A stretch of DNA of 23,745 bases. Origin: an uncultured Muribaculaceae bacterium. Lineage in GTDB: Bacteria; Bacteroidota; Bacteroidia; Bacteroidales; Muribaculaceae. The DNA lies in NCBI GenBank assembly GCA_910579035.1, contig CAJTSR010000034.1, positions 1-23,745 of the forward strand, read 5' to 3'. The notes beneath the pieces are model-generated. The model was not told where the DNA came from. It saw nothing but the letters and a program-made list of their open reading frames with translations, and did no database searches. Of the stretch, positions 16,301-22,805 are shown piece after piece; position 1 is the stretch's first letter; each line of letters starts with the position of its first letter. Made by a program: the position numbers and the translations under genes.

Positions 16301-16716
16301 AAAACCTTGAGGCAGGAGCACACACCCTCAGCCTGAGGATATGGGACACAGCCGGCAATCCGGCCAACGCATACATCGAGTTTTTTGTCAATCCCGCCGA
16401 AAAACCGAAAATCTACGACGTGTACACCGATGCCAATCCCGCCTCGACGCAGGCCAACTTCTATCTGAGCCACGACAGACCCGACGCTATGATTAACGTC
16501 GAGATAAGCGTCTACGACCTGCTTGGAAGACCTCTGTGGAGCAAGAGCGCCAACGGACGAAGCGACATGTTCCTATCCATGCCGGTAAGCTGGGACCTCA
16601 CCGACAATTCAGGCCGCAGGGTGCCAAGAGGCATATATCTCTACCGCGCCCGGATATCGACCGACGGCCAAAATTACGAAACAGGCTCGCGAAAGATAGC
16701 CGTAACAGCTCCGTGA
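13318..16716 (+). CDS. porU: Type IX secretion system sortase PorU (C25 gingipain-like peptidase)
   Basis: A 1132-residue outer-membrane-associated protease that removes the C-terminal domain of T9SS cargo and attaches the cargo to lipopolysaccharide. A signal peptide (1 to about 23) is followed by a large N-terminal beta region. The C25 caspase-like domain (about 395-770) has RYVLLFGRTSIDTRG, ARIPATSAEEA, the catalytic His in NFIGHAHSTGW (His633) and the catalytic Cys in AATCDFLRLDG (Cys666). The His-Cys spacing of 33 is the same as in gingipain RgpB. The last 90 residues form a T9SS-type beta sandwich, with LLGRPLW and GIYLYRARI segments. Length is close to known PorU. I chose ATG 13318, which opens directly into the signal peptide; a TTG 24 bp upstream adds MNICDLPY and is less likely. 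Other T9SS genes such as porV are not adjacent. Confidence 0.85.
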   Translation: MKHLLAYIITATMALLLPESVAAFTTDHYAAGSVLAQGRWVKIKVPRSGLYRISPAMLKSLGFTAPSRVRIHGYGGRRISDVLSTANYVDDLPATYSELTDKGIVFYAHGPGEWTEVSRGRYHYVQNIYTTDGYYFITEAPEDSEAPAAEPTGTPGKEPSAATYFTERVHHEQELTLAADHGPALVGEDFRFKNHHDITFRTPGAIKGEEAWLECSFISTLYKPGKLLISANGKELANPTLPQVKPPHGNQSETISRNTFAISEESPETTVVSLSLSTQGTPARANLNYLSLNYRRKLEIPASGYLEFTGAASAYCLGNASADTRIWEISNDGIKKVNCETNNNEACWTMPSAASKHYAAWTPAADLPSPEVCGNVYNQDLHSLESHDMLIVAPATYRQAAEKIAAIHRNEDKPMTVAIVEPEKIYNEFSSGSPDVGGIRRFLKMLYDRGEAGMGNPLRYVLLFGRTSIDTRGITPDAPTYPVIPSWMPAAVRASLSDVEGFCTDDITAMLSDGSGADLYRDKLSVAIARIPATSAEEAGSIADKIAQYAAGTRKTAWKQRFLFLADDGDEGEHLKQTEKMISKFQYAERQQHLVKKVYIDAFELVGNETPAAREAMHRYLDEGVVWWNFIGHAHSTGWTSEGILTYSDINTMYLRHWPFIYAATCDFLRLDGAKQSGAELLFKVRHGGAIGIIAAVRPVYISSNAMFSNAIGRALAMRDDQGLLLRPGDIYRIAKNDIRDKNDKPCADDNRLRYSFIGDPAMRLATPSNIARIESINGIPVGGNEQITIAALEKAGIKGSVTSPDGTVLENFNGTLLVEIFDAERTFTTLGHHKDGTKDPFEDYGERIYCGSAKVVGGRFEFTAAMPAEISQNFRPATMSLFAYAADSDNEAAGLCRDFYVYGYDENAAPDTNPPTIDSFVLNHSSFRSGDTVNDSPMLIAAISDDTGINVSTAGIGRQMTALLDNKTSLDDLSFYYTPSADGSPAGVINYPLENLEAGAHTLSLRIWDTAGNPANAYIEFFVNPAEKPKIYDVYTDANPASTQANFYLSHDRPDAMINVEISVYDLLGRPLWSKSANGRSDMFLSMPVSWDLTDNSGRRVPRGIYLYRARISTDGQNYETGSRKIAVTAP

Positions 16717-16761
16717 CACAAAGAAACAGCCTTTTGGAAAAGATTTTGGCGAAGTTTTTTG

Positions 16762-16769
16762 TAATTTTG
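16762..16769 (+). promoter_or_regulatory. -7-like element 4 bp before the first rex ATG
   Basis: TAATTTTG fits TAnnTTTG. If used, transcription begins within about two bases of the ATG at 16774, so either the mRNA is leaderless or translation begins at the in-frame ATG at 16813. TTTG copies nearby are not at standard spacing. Confidence 0.45.
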
Positions 16770-16773
16770 TAGC

Positions 16774-17430
16774 ATGAACCGGAAAGCAAGCATAACACGA
16801 CAGTCCGACCCTATGCCAGAGCCCACGTTGCGACGCCTGCCATGGTATCTGGCATATCTGAGTATGCTGAAGAACCGGCAGGTAGAATACGTGTCGACCA
16901 CGCGTATGGCCGAAGAACTCGACGTAGACCCCTCACAGATTGCAAAAGACCTCTCTTTCCTCGGAATAAAGGGCAAGACACGCATCGGCTACGAAGTAAA
17001 CGTGCTGGAACGGCATCTCCACGACTTCCTCGGCTTCGGCACACGCCACAACGCCCTTATGGTGGGAGTGGGCAGCCTTGGAGCAGCGCTGATTGCCGAC
17101 TCGGGCCTGCAGCGCTACGGCCTGAACATCGTTGCCGGCATCGATGTCGACCCCAATCTCATCGGCACCTCCATATGCGGGGTCGAAATCTTCGCTCCCG
17201 ACAAAGTACCGCAGCTCGTCGAAAGCCTCGGAATAAAAATCGGTGTGCTCGCCGTGCCTATCGAAGCCGCCCACGAGGTAGCGCGCATGCTCACCGAAGG
17301 CGGCGTGCGCGCCTTGTGGAACTTCACGCCTACCCGCATACTCGTGCCTGAGGGAGTGGTTGTGGCCAACACCTCGATATACTCCCATCTGGCAGTGATG
17401 TACAACCGCCTGTCCTCGCTCAAAATATAG
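16774..17430 (+). CDS. rex: Redox-sensing transcriptional repressor Rex
   Basis: A 218-residue NADH/NAD+ sensor that represses fermentation and respiratory genes when NADH is low. The N-terminal winged helix (about 16-85) begins EPTLRRLPWYLAYL and contains STTRMAEELDVDPSQIAKDL. The Rossmann domain has GVGSLGAAL (98-106) and ends in a swapped C-terminal helix (TSIYSHLAVMYNRL). Length is normal. The listed start gives a 13-residue extension before MPEPTLRRLP; the ATG at 16813 gives the more compact form and fits the promoter box better. It is followed 3 bp later by the FAH-like gene. No classic Rex operator (TTGTGAA-N4-TTCACAA type) was seen in the short upstream gap. Confidence 0.92.
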   Translation: MNRKASITRQSDPMPEPTLRRLPWYLAYLSMLKNRQVEYVSTTRMAEELDVDPSQIAKDLSFLGIKGKTRIGYEVNVLERHLHDFLGFGTRHNALMVGVGSLGAALIADSGLQRYGLNIVAGIDVDPNLIGTSICGVEIFAPDKVPQLVESLGIKIGVLAVPIEAAHEVARMLTEGGVRALWNFTPTRILVPEGVVVANTSIYSHLAVMYNRLSSLKI

Positions 17431-17433
17431 GGT

Positions 17434-18009
17434 ATGAAAGTACTGATAGTGCGCGACAACAAAGTAGAGCTCGGAGCCGACTCCGCCGTGCTGCGCTGCG
17501 GAGAGCCCGTGTTCGTTCCGGATCCTGTCGAGGACTGGGTGTCGCTTGTCGCTCCCGCCGTTCGCCTTTGCCGCCTCGGCATGCACATGGGGCGCAACGC
17601 GAGGGCGTACTTCGATTCCTTGTCCACATTCCACATTCTGATGCCCTCACCGGGCAAAGCGCCGCAAGGAATACCTTACGCGCTGATAGACCGCACATTC
17701 TCGCCGGGTGAATGGAGAGCCATAGCCCCCGACAAGGATCAGGACACTATCTCGCTGACAGTGCGCCGAACACCTATCTCCGCAAGACACTCCGAAGCCT
17801 CCGACACCATCGAGGTTCAGAAAGGATTCTCCATAAACTCCCTCGGCGCAACCGATACCATAGCCCGAATTTCGCAGTTCTGCACCCTGAAAACGGGCGA
17901 CGTGGTAATATTCGCAGACTTCGCAGCCGAACTTGACACCCCGAAGCTCGACACCGCCATCGAAGCATATCTCGACTCAGCCAAAAGCCTCTCCGTCAAA
18001 ATAAAATAA
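17434..18009 (+). CDS. Fumarylacetoacetate hydrolase-like protein
   Basis: A 191-residue protein resembling the FAH superfamily, which acts on acylpyruvate-type or dicarbonyl acids, but small and divergent. The C-terminal ISQFCTLKTGDVVIFAD (about 145-161) is the recognisable family segment. The acidic metal-binding ExE pair of active FAH enzymes is not evident, so activity is doubtful. A Bacteroidetes-specific group with the same N terminus (MKVLIVRDN) exists as far as I recall. The gene starts 3 bp after rex and is almost certainly co-transcribed, which may link it to redox control. Confidence 0.6.
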   Translation: MKVLIVRDNKVELGADSAVLRCGEPVFVPDPVEDWVSLVAPAVRLCRLGMHMGRNARAYFDSLSTFHILMPSPGKAPQGIPYALIDRTFSPGEWRAIAPDKDQDTISLTVRRTPISARHSEASDTIEVQKGFSINSLGATDTIARISQFCTLKTGDVVIFADFAAELDTPKLDTAIEAYLDSAKSLSVKIK

Positions 18010-18047
18010 ACCACCTTCTATCTCGGATATCACATACCATATATACC

Positions 18048-18469
18048 ATGAAAACAGGGCGACTACGTTTGCTCGCGCTCTGCCTCGTCACATTCGTATT
18101 TGCCGCCGCACAAGCCTCCGACGCGTCGCCAAGAGGCTGTACGACCGCAAGCCCGGCAAACTGCGCCACATAATCCTGTACGGCGCAAGCACATACCAAA
18201 ACCACACTGTCGACTATGATTCAGGTTCGTTTTTGGTAAGCTCTCAGGCTGAAGACCCGGCCCACGCTAGTCGAAAGACCACGAACTACTGTGCCGACCA
18301 ATACTTCGGAATGCTATCCGACAACTACAGGCACTCAAACATAATAAACGAGCGCATGCTCATAAACGTAGGCAGAATCCCCGCGCGCACCCCGGCTCAG
18401 GCACAGGCTGCAAACGCCAAAGATGCCGCAGGCAGCACGCCGCCGCTCAAAATAGTGGTGCTCAGATAG
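18048..18469 (+). pseudogene. Small secreted protein, frameshifted
   Basis: The ATG at 18048 opens a signal peptide (MKTGRLRLLALCLVTFVFAA) but the frame stops at 18171-18173 after 41 codons. From about 18125 the next frame is open to the stop at 18467-18469 and reads like protein (AKRLYDRKPGKLRHIILYGA and so on). Joining the two gives an exported protein of about 140 residues. The change is equivalent to the loss of one base between about 18110 and 18170. I see no slippery heptamer, so a mutation or sequencing error is more likely than programmed shifting. No family is recognised. The end overlaps the convergent EamA gene by 8 bp. Confidence 0.55.
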
Positions 18470-19400
18470 ACTTGCGAGGCCTTATGCGAGGGAAGAGCTT
18501 GCGGAAACGCACCAGATAGCCCGTCACCCTGCCGCCTCCTACCACAAGGCTCACAGCCACGATAATAAGCGCCAGCCCCGTCCAGTCGCGCGCTGTAAGA
18601 CGCTCGCCGAACACGCAAACGCCTATCACCACCGCCGTTACCGGCTCCAAAGCGCCCAGTATGGCCGTGGGCGTCGGCCCGATATACTGTATAGCGGCCG
18701 TGGTGCAGATAAACGACACCACCGTGGGAAGCACCGCCAATGCCAGCACGCAGCCCCACATATACCAGTGGGCAGGCCCGGCAAAGCTGCTGCCCGGTGT
18801 CAGGGCAATCTTCAGAGCGAACAGCAGCGCCCCGAGCACAAGGAGATAGAATATAAGCTTCACCGTGGGCACCTCGCGCAGCCCGGGGCGGTTGACGGCC
18901 ACTATATAACCGGCATAGGTGAGCGACGATGCCATCACAAGAACCGTTCCGGCAATGCTCAGCGTGGCACCGTCAGAGCCTTTGAAAAGCATCGCGATTC
19001 CGCCAAGAGCCATGACTATGCACAGCACAGTGACAGGCGCCAGACGCTCGCGGAAAAACACCGCCATAATCACCGCCACCATCAGCGGATACACAAACAG
19101 CAGGGTCGAGGCTATGCCGGCGTCCATAAAGTTATAACTCTCGAAAAGCAGCAAGGACGAAGATGCCATCAATATGCCCACAAACAACATAGGCAGCAGC
19201 TCGCGGCGATGCAGCGCCAGACTGCGACCGCGAAACGCCGCCATAGCGCCCATAATGGGCACAGCTGCCAAATAACGGTAGAACAGCACCGCGTCGGCGC
19301 CCATGCCGTCGGCATACAGCGGCAGGGCGAAAAGAGGGTTAAGCCCATATGTGGCGGCTGCAATAGCGCCGACTATATAGCCTTTCAGAGAGTGTTTCAT
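18462..19400 (-). CDS. EamA-family (DMT superfamily) transporter
   Basis: A 312-residue inner-membrane protein with about ten hydrophobic helices in two EamA repeats (about 5-135 and 145-290). The second repeat ends with IGPTPTAILGALEPVTAVVIG and VFGERLT, both typical of the family. Such proteins export metabolites or amino acids; the substrate is not predictable. A basic C-terminal tail (about 292-312) faces the cytosol. I use ATG 19400: a TTG eight codons upstream lies inside the -7 box (19422-19429) and would not be transcribed. The gene stands alone and converges on the frameshifted small gene. Confidence 0.87.
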   Translation of the reverse strand: MKHSLKGYIVGAIAAATYGLNPLFALPLYADGMGADAVLFYRYLAAVPIMGAMAAFRGRSLALHRRELLPMLFVGILMASSSLLLFESYNFMDAGIASTLLFVYPLMVAVIMAVFFRERLAPVTVLCIVMALGGIAMLFKGSDGATLSIAGTVLVMASSLTYAGYIVAVNRPGLREVPTVKLIFYLLVLGALLFALKIALTPGSSFAGPAHWYMWGCVLALAVLPTVVSFICTTAAIQYIGPTPTAILGALEPVTAVVIGVCVFGERLTARDWTGLALIIVAVSLVVGGGRVTGYLVRFRKLFPRIRPRKSI

Positions 19401-19421
19401 ATCTTTTTTGAAAAAACTTCG

Positions 19422-19429
19422 CAAAGGTA
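19422..19429 (-). promoter_or_regulatory. -7 element of the EamA gene
   Basis: TACCTTTG on the minus strand, 21 bp before the ATG at 19400. A TTTG lies 24 bp upstream (19454-19457), slightly too far for the standard spacing. Confidence 0.5.
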
Positions 19430-19516
19430 GCTAAAAATAACAGTCTGCGGCTCCAAAGTCAAAAAATTATCGAGCCGAAGCGGCATATGTCGTTTTTATT
19501 GCGTATCTTAGCACCG

Positions 19517-19524
19517 TAGATTTG
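19517..19524 (+). promoter_or_regulatory. -7 element of the POT transporter gene
   Basis: TAGATTTG fits TAnnTTTG and would give a leader of about 74 nt before ATG 19601. TTTT at 19493-19496 is at the correct 20-bp spacing for an imperfect -33 box. Confidence 0.5.
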
Positions 19525-19600
19525 AATGCCGGGCGATCCGGACAGACCTCACCTTATAATCTTTGAAATAATCTTTAAAACAATAAACCGTTCATCCGTT

Positions 19601-21175
19601 ATGTTCAAGAACCAACCCAAAGGACTGATACCCGCGGCATTAAGCAACATGGGCGAGCGCTTCGGCTATTACATCATGAATGCCGTGCTCGTGCTGTTCC
19701 TGTGTTCCAAGTTTGGTCTGTCGGGCGACAACGCATCGCTCATCTACTCGTTTTTCTATGCCGGCATCTATATTCTGAGCCTCGTGGGAGGCGCCATTGC
19801 CGACAAGACACAAAATTACAAGGGAACCATCGTCAACGGCCTCATCGTGATGACAGCAGGCTACGTGCTGCTCTCGATTCCCATTCTCGCAACACCCCAG
19901 AACTCTACATGGCTTCTCACCCTCACCTGCGGTGCCCTCTTCCTGATAGCATTCGGCAACGGCCTCTTCAAAGGCAACCTGCAAGCCATAGTCGGACAGC
20001 TCTACGACAACCCCAAGTACAGCTCGCAGCGTGACTCCGGATTCCAGATTTTCTACGTATTCATCAACATCGGCGGCCTTGTGGCTCCCTTCGTGGCTCC
20101 TATGCTGCGCAGCTGGTGGCTCGACGTGCACAGCATGGTGTACAATGCCGACTTCCCCGAAATGTGCCATAGATTCCTCAGCGACGCCGGCTCGATGAAT
20201 GCCGAAAACATGGAAAACCTCTATGCCGTGGCAAGCGCTGCCGGCCATGCCGCCGGAGCCGACCTGCAGGCATTCTGTACCCAGTACCTCGAAGTGTTCA
20301 ACACCGGCATACACTACTCCTTCATAGCATCGGTAGCCGCCATGCTCATATCGCTCACCATATTCCTGCTTACAAAAAAACAGCTTCCCAACCCCACGGC
20401 CCGCGAAAAAGTTCAGAGCGTGCAGTACACCGCCGAGGAAAAACTGGCTATGGCCAAGGAAATCAAGCAGCGCATGGTAGCCCTCTTCGCAGTGCTCGGA
20501 ATCGTGATTTTCTTCTGGTTCTCATTCCACCAGAACGGCACATCGCTATCGCTGTTCGCCCGCGACTTCGTTGCCACCGACACCATAGCACCCGAAATAT
20601 GGCAGGCAGTCAACCCCTTCTTCGTTATTGTGCTCACCCCGCTGGTAATGCTCCTGTTCGGCGCGCTTTCCCGTCGTGGCCGTGAAATATCCACTCCCAA
20701 GAAGATAGCCTACGGCATGGGCCTCGCAGGCCTCGCCTACCTCTTCCTGTGCATCTACTGCTACGTTCAGGGCTACCCCTCGGGCGACGCCTTCCGCGAA
20801 ATGGCAGCATCGGCAAAAGAAGGCCTCAAGGCCGGCCCCTGGGTACTCATAGCGCTCTACTTCTTCCTCACTGTGGCAGAACTCTTCATATCGCCTCTCG
20901 GCCTCTCCTTCGTATCGAAGGTGGCCCCCAAGCACCTTCAGGGTCTTTGCCAGGGTCTTTGGCTCGGAGCAACCGCCGTGGGCAACCTCCTGCTGTGGAT
21001 CGGCCCGCTGATGTACAACAAGTGGCCTATTTCCTACGCGTGGGGCGTGTTCCTTGCAGTGTGCCTCGTGTCGATGGGCGTTATGTTCGGCATGGTGAAA
21101 TGGCTTGAAAGAGTCACCTCCGACACTCCTGCCCCGGCAGCCGCCATCGAAAGCGACGAAGCCGACGTAATCTGA
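19601..21175 (+). CDS. POT/PTR-family proton-coupled peptide transporter
   Basis: A 524-residue major-facilitator protein importing di- and tripeptides. The PTR signature on helix 1 reads NMGERFGYY (16-24); in the canonical ExxERFxYY the first residue is Glu, here Asn16. The segment GNGLFKGNLQAIVGQLY and the later FFLTVAELFISPLGLSF are typical of the family. Around 14 helices are evident, with a large loop of about 70 residues near 175-245 rich in Met, Ala and Glu. A longer frame from 19526 exists, but ATG 19601 gives the normal family N terminus (MFKNQPKGLIPAALSN). It stands alone, convergent with metK. Confidence 0.9.
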   Translation: MFKNQPKGLIPAALSNMGERFGYYIMNAVLVLFLCSKFGLSGDNASLIYSFFYAGIYILSLVGGAIADKTQNYKGTIVNGLIVMTAGYVLLSIPILATPQNSTWLLTLTCGALFLIAFGNGLFKGNLQAIVGQLYDNPKYSSQRDSGFQIFYVFINIGGLVAPFVAPMLRSWWLDVHSMVYNADFPEMCHRFLSDAGSMNAENMENLYAVASAAGHAAGADLQAFCTQYLEVFNTGIHYSFIASVAAMLISLTIFLLTKKQLPNPTAREKVQSVQYTAEEKLAMAKEIKQRMVALFAVLGIVIFFWFSFHQNGTSLSLFARDFVATDTIAPEIWQAVNPFFVIVLTPLVMLLFGALSRRGREISTPKKIAYGMGLAGLAYLFLCIYCYVQGYPSGDAFREMAASAKEGLKAGPWVLIALYFFLTVAELFISPLGLSFVSKVAPKHLQGLCQGLWLGATAVGNLLLWIGPLMYNKWPISYAWGVFLAVCLVSMGVMFGMVKWLERVTSDTPAPAAAIESDEADVI

Positions 21176-21196
21176 TTGCCGTAATCCCCGACATAA

Positions 21197-21233
21197 AAGC
21201 GGCGAGGGTCTTCGATATGAACCCTCGCCGCTT
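21197..21233. terminator. Bidirectional terminator between the POT gene and metK
   Basis: AAGCGGCGAGGGT (21197-21209) pairs perfectly with ACCCTCGCCGCTT (21221-21233), 11-nt loop. On the minus strand the stem runs into TTTT, so it suits metK best; the POT gene ends 21 bp away. Confidence 0.85.
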
Positions 21234-21256
21234 CTATTGTATCGTTTTCAATTATA

Positions 21257-22546
21257 TCATAAGGAGAATGCTTCGCGGACTGCATCTACCGCATCGAGCT
21301 TTTCCCACGTGAACAGCTCTACTTCGCGCGTTATAGGCGCTTCGTAGTGCGAGGTGAAGGTTTTCACCACCGTGCGCGGAGTGCGGCCCACATGGCCGTA
21401 GGAAGCCGTTTCGCGATAGATAGGATTGCGGAGCTTAAGACGCTGCTCTATGGCGTAGGGGCGCATGTCGAATATCTTCTCCACGCGTGCCGCGATTTCG
21501 GCGTCGGTAAGCTCTCCAACGTGCGAGGTGCCGTAAGTGTTCACACACAGACTCACCGGGGCAGCCACGCCGATAGCGTATGCCACCTGCACGAGCACGC
21601 GGTCGGCCACGCCTGCCGCAACAAGGTTCTTGGCTATATGGCGTGCGGCATAAGCAGCCGAACGGTCAACCTTCGACGGGTCCTTGCCCGAGAAAGCGCC
21701 GCCGCCGTGCGCTCCGTGGCCGCCATAAGTGTCGACTATGATTTTGCGGCCGGTAAGGCCGGTATCTCCGTGCGGGCCGCCTATCACAAACTTGCCCGTG
21801 GGGTTGACGTGGAGTATGAAATCTCCGTCAAGCATTGCCGCGATATCTGCCGGGAGGGTTTCCTTCATTCGCGGTATGAGAATGTCGCGCACATCGCGGC
21901 GGATAACGTCGAGCATGCGTTCGTCGGCCTCCTCCTGCGAGATACCTTCGCGAGCGGCATCCACGAACTCGTCGTGCTGGGTAGACACCACTATGGTGTT
22001 GACGCGCACCGGGCGGTCGTTCTCGTCATATTCGACAGTGACCTGGCTCTTGGCGTCGGGGCGCAGATAGGTCATGTCGACACCCTCGCGGCGTATCTCG
22101 GCAAGCGTCATCAGCAGGCCGTGGCTCAGAGCGAGCGTCAGGGGTATGTAGAGCGGTGTTTCGTTGGTGGCATAGCCGAACATCATACCCTGGTCGCCGG
22201 CTCCCTGAAGGTCGTTTTCGGCACGCTCGACGCCTCGGTTGATATCGGCGCTCTGCTCGTGCACGGCAAGCAGCACGCCGCACGAATTACCGTCGAAGCG
22301 CAAATCGCTGCGGTCGTAGCCTATCTCGTTGATAACCCGGCGAGCGGTGTCCTGCATATCCACATATGCCTCGCTCTTGATTTCCCCGGCAACAACTACC
22401 TGCCCCGTTGTCACAAGTGTTTCGCAAGCCACCTTCGACTGCGGATCGCGGGCAAGGAATTCGTCAAGGATAGCGTCGGATATCTGGTCGGCAACCTTGT
22501 CGGGATGCCCTTCCGATACAGATTCAGATGTAAATAGATAACTCAT
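21257..22546 (-). CDS. metK: S-adenosylmethionine synthetase
   Basis: A 429-residue cytosolic enzyme that makes SAM from methionine and ATP. Diagnostic motifs are all present: SEGHPDKVADQISDA (11-25), GAGDQGMMFGYA (115-126, the MAT signature), and the phosphate-binding GGGAFSGKDPSKVDRSAAY. The C terminus is somewhat long, as in other Bacteroidetes MetK. The gene is preceded by a leader of about 200 nt with a SAM-II-like aptamer and an attenuator, so it is probably switched off by its own product. It ends at the hairpin 21197-21233. Confidence 0.97.
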   Translation of the reverse strand: MSYLFTSESVSEGHPDKVADQISDAILDEFLARDPQSKVACETLVTTGQVVVAGEIKSEAYVDMQDTARRVINEIGYDRSDLRFDGNSCGVLLAVHEQSADINRGVERAENDLQGAGDQGMMFGYATNETPLYIPLTLALSHGLLMTLAEIRREGVDMTYLRPDAKSQVTVEYDENDRPVRVNTIVVSTQHDEFVDAAREGISQEEADERMLDVIRRDVRDILIPRMKETLPADIAAMLDGDFILHVNPTGKFVIGGPHGDTGLTGRKIIVDTYGGHGAHGGGAFSGKDPSKVDRSAAYAARHIAKNLVAAGVADRVLVQVAYAIGVAAPVSLCVNTYGTSHVGELTDAEIAARVEKIFDMRPYAIEQRLKLRNPIYRETASYGHVGRTPRTVVKTFTSHYEAPITREVELFTWEKLDAVDAVREAFSL

Positions 22547-22571
22547 AGCATCTTTCGCAATTAATAATCAT

Positions 22572-22612
22572 AAAAAAAACGACCCGGAACCCGGAATCGG
22601 GGCTGCGAGTCG
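22572..22612 (-). terminator. Attenuator terminator in the metK leader
   Basis: On the minus strand CGACTCG (22606-22612) pairs with CGGGTCG (22580-22586), enclosing a small inner CCCG/CGGG hairpin, followed by eight T (22572-22579). It lies 26 bp before the metK ATG. A competing 11-bp pairing, TCGGGGCTGCG (22630-22640) with CGCAGCCCCGA (22597-22607), overlaps its 5' arm, as expected for terminator/antiterminator control. Confidence 0.6.
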
Positions 22613-22674
22613 GCGAAAAATGCTGGGGCCGCAGCCCCGACAACAGCACGGGGTCTGAAAGCCGTGCTATATCA

Positions 22675-22722
22675 CAATTTTAGCATTTTTTCGAGTGGTT
22701 GCAAGCAGCCAAATCTTTCCAC
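22675..22722 (-). promoter_or_regulatory. SAM-II-like riboswitch aptamer upstream of metK
   Basis: On the minus strand a GTGG/CCAC stem encloses GATTTGGCTGCTTGCAA, followed by CGAAAAAATGCTAAA. This resembles the SAM-II pseudoknot: stem P1, a U-rich loop strand after GAU, TTGCA in the loop, and a downstream A-rich strand with a GCTAAA end. Its location in the leader of the SAM synthetase gene supports the call. The stem is short (4 bp), so a related SAM-binding class is possible. Confidence 0.7.
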
Positions 22723-22752
22723 TATGCCGGAACCCATCGGATTCCGGCACTG

Positions 22753-22784
22753 CAAAGATACAAATAAATGCGCTACCTGCCAAA
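22753..22784 (-). promoter_or_regulatory. Promoter of metK (-33 and -7)
   Basis: On the minus strand TTTG (22781-22784), exactly 20 bp, then TATCTTTG (22753-22760). This full consensus match sets the start near 22750, so the SAM-II-like element and attenuator lie within the transcript. The RNA would begin with a 7-bp hairpin (GCCGGAA/TTCCGGC, 22726-22748). Confidence 0.8.
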
Positions 22785-22805
22785 TATTTAACATTTGTAT
22801 GGTGT

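Noticed and set aside
21301..21316. CACGTG core inside metK as a parS site
   Set aside because: Flanks match at only about half of the positions; a chance match in coding DNA.
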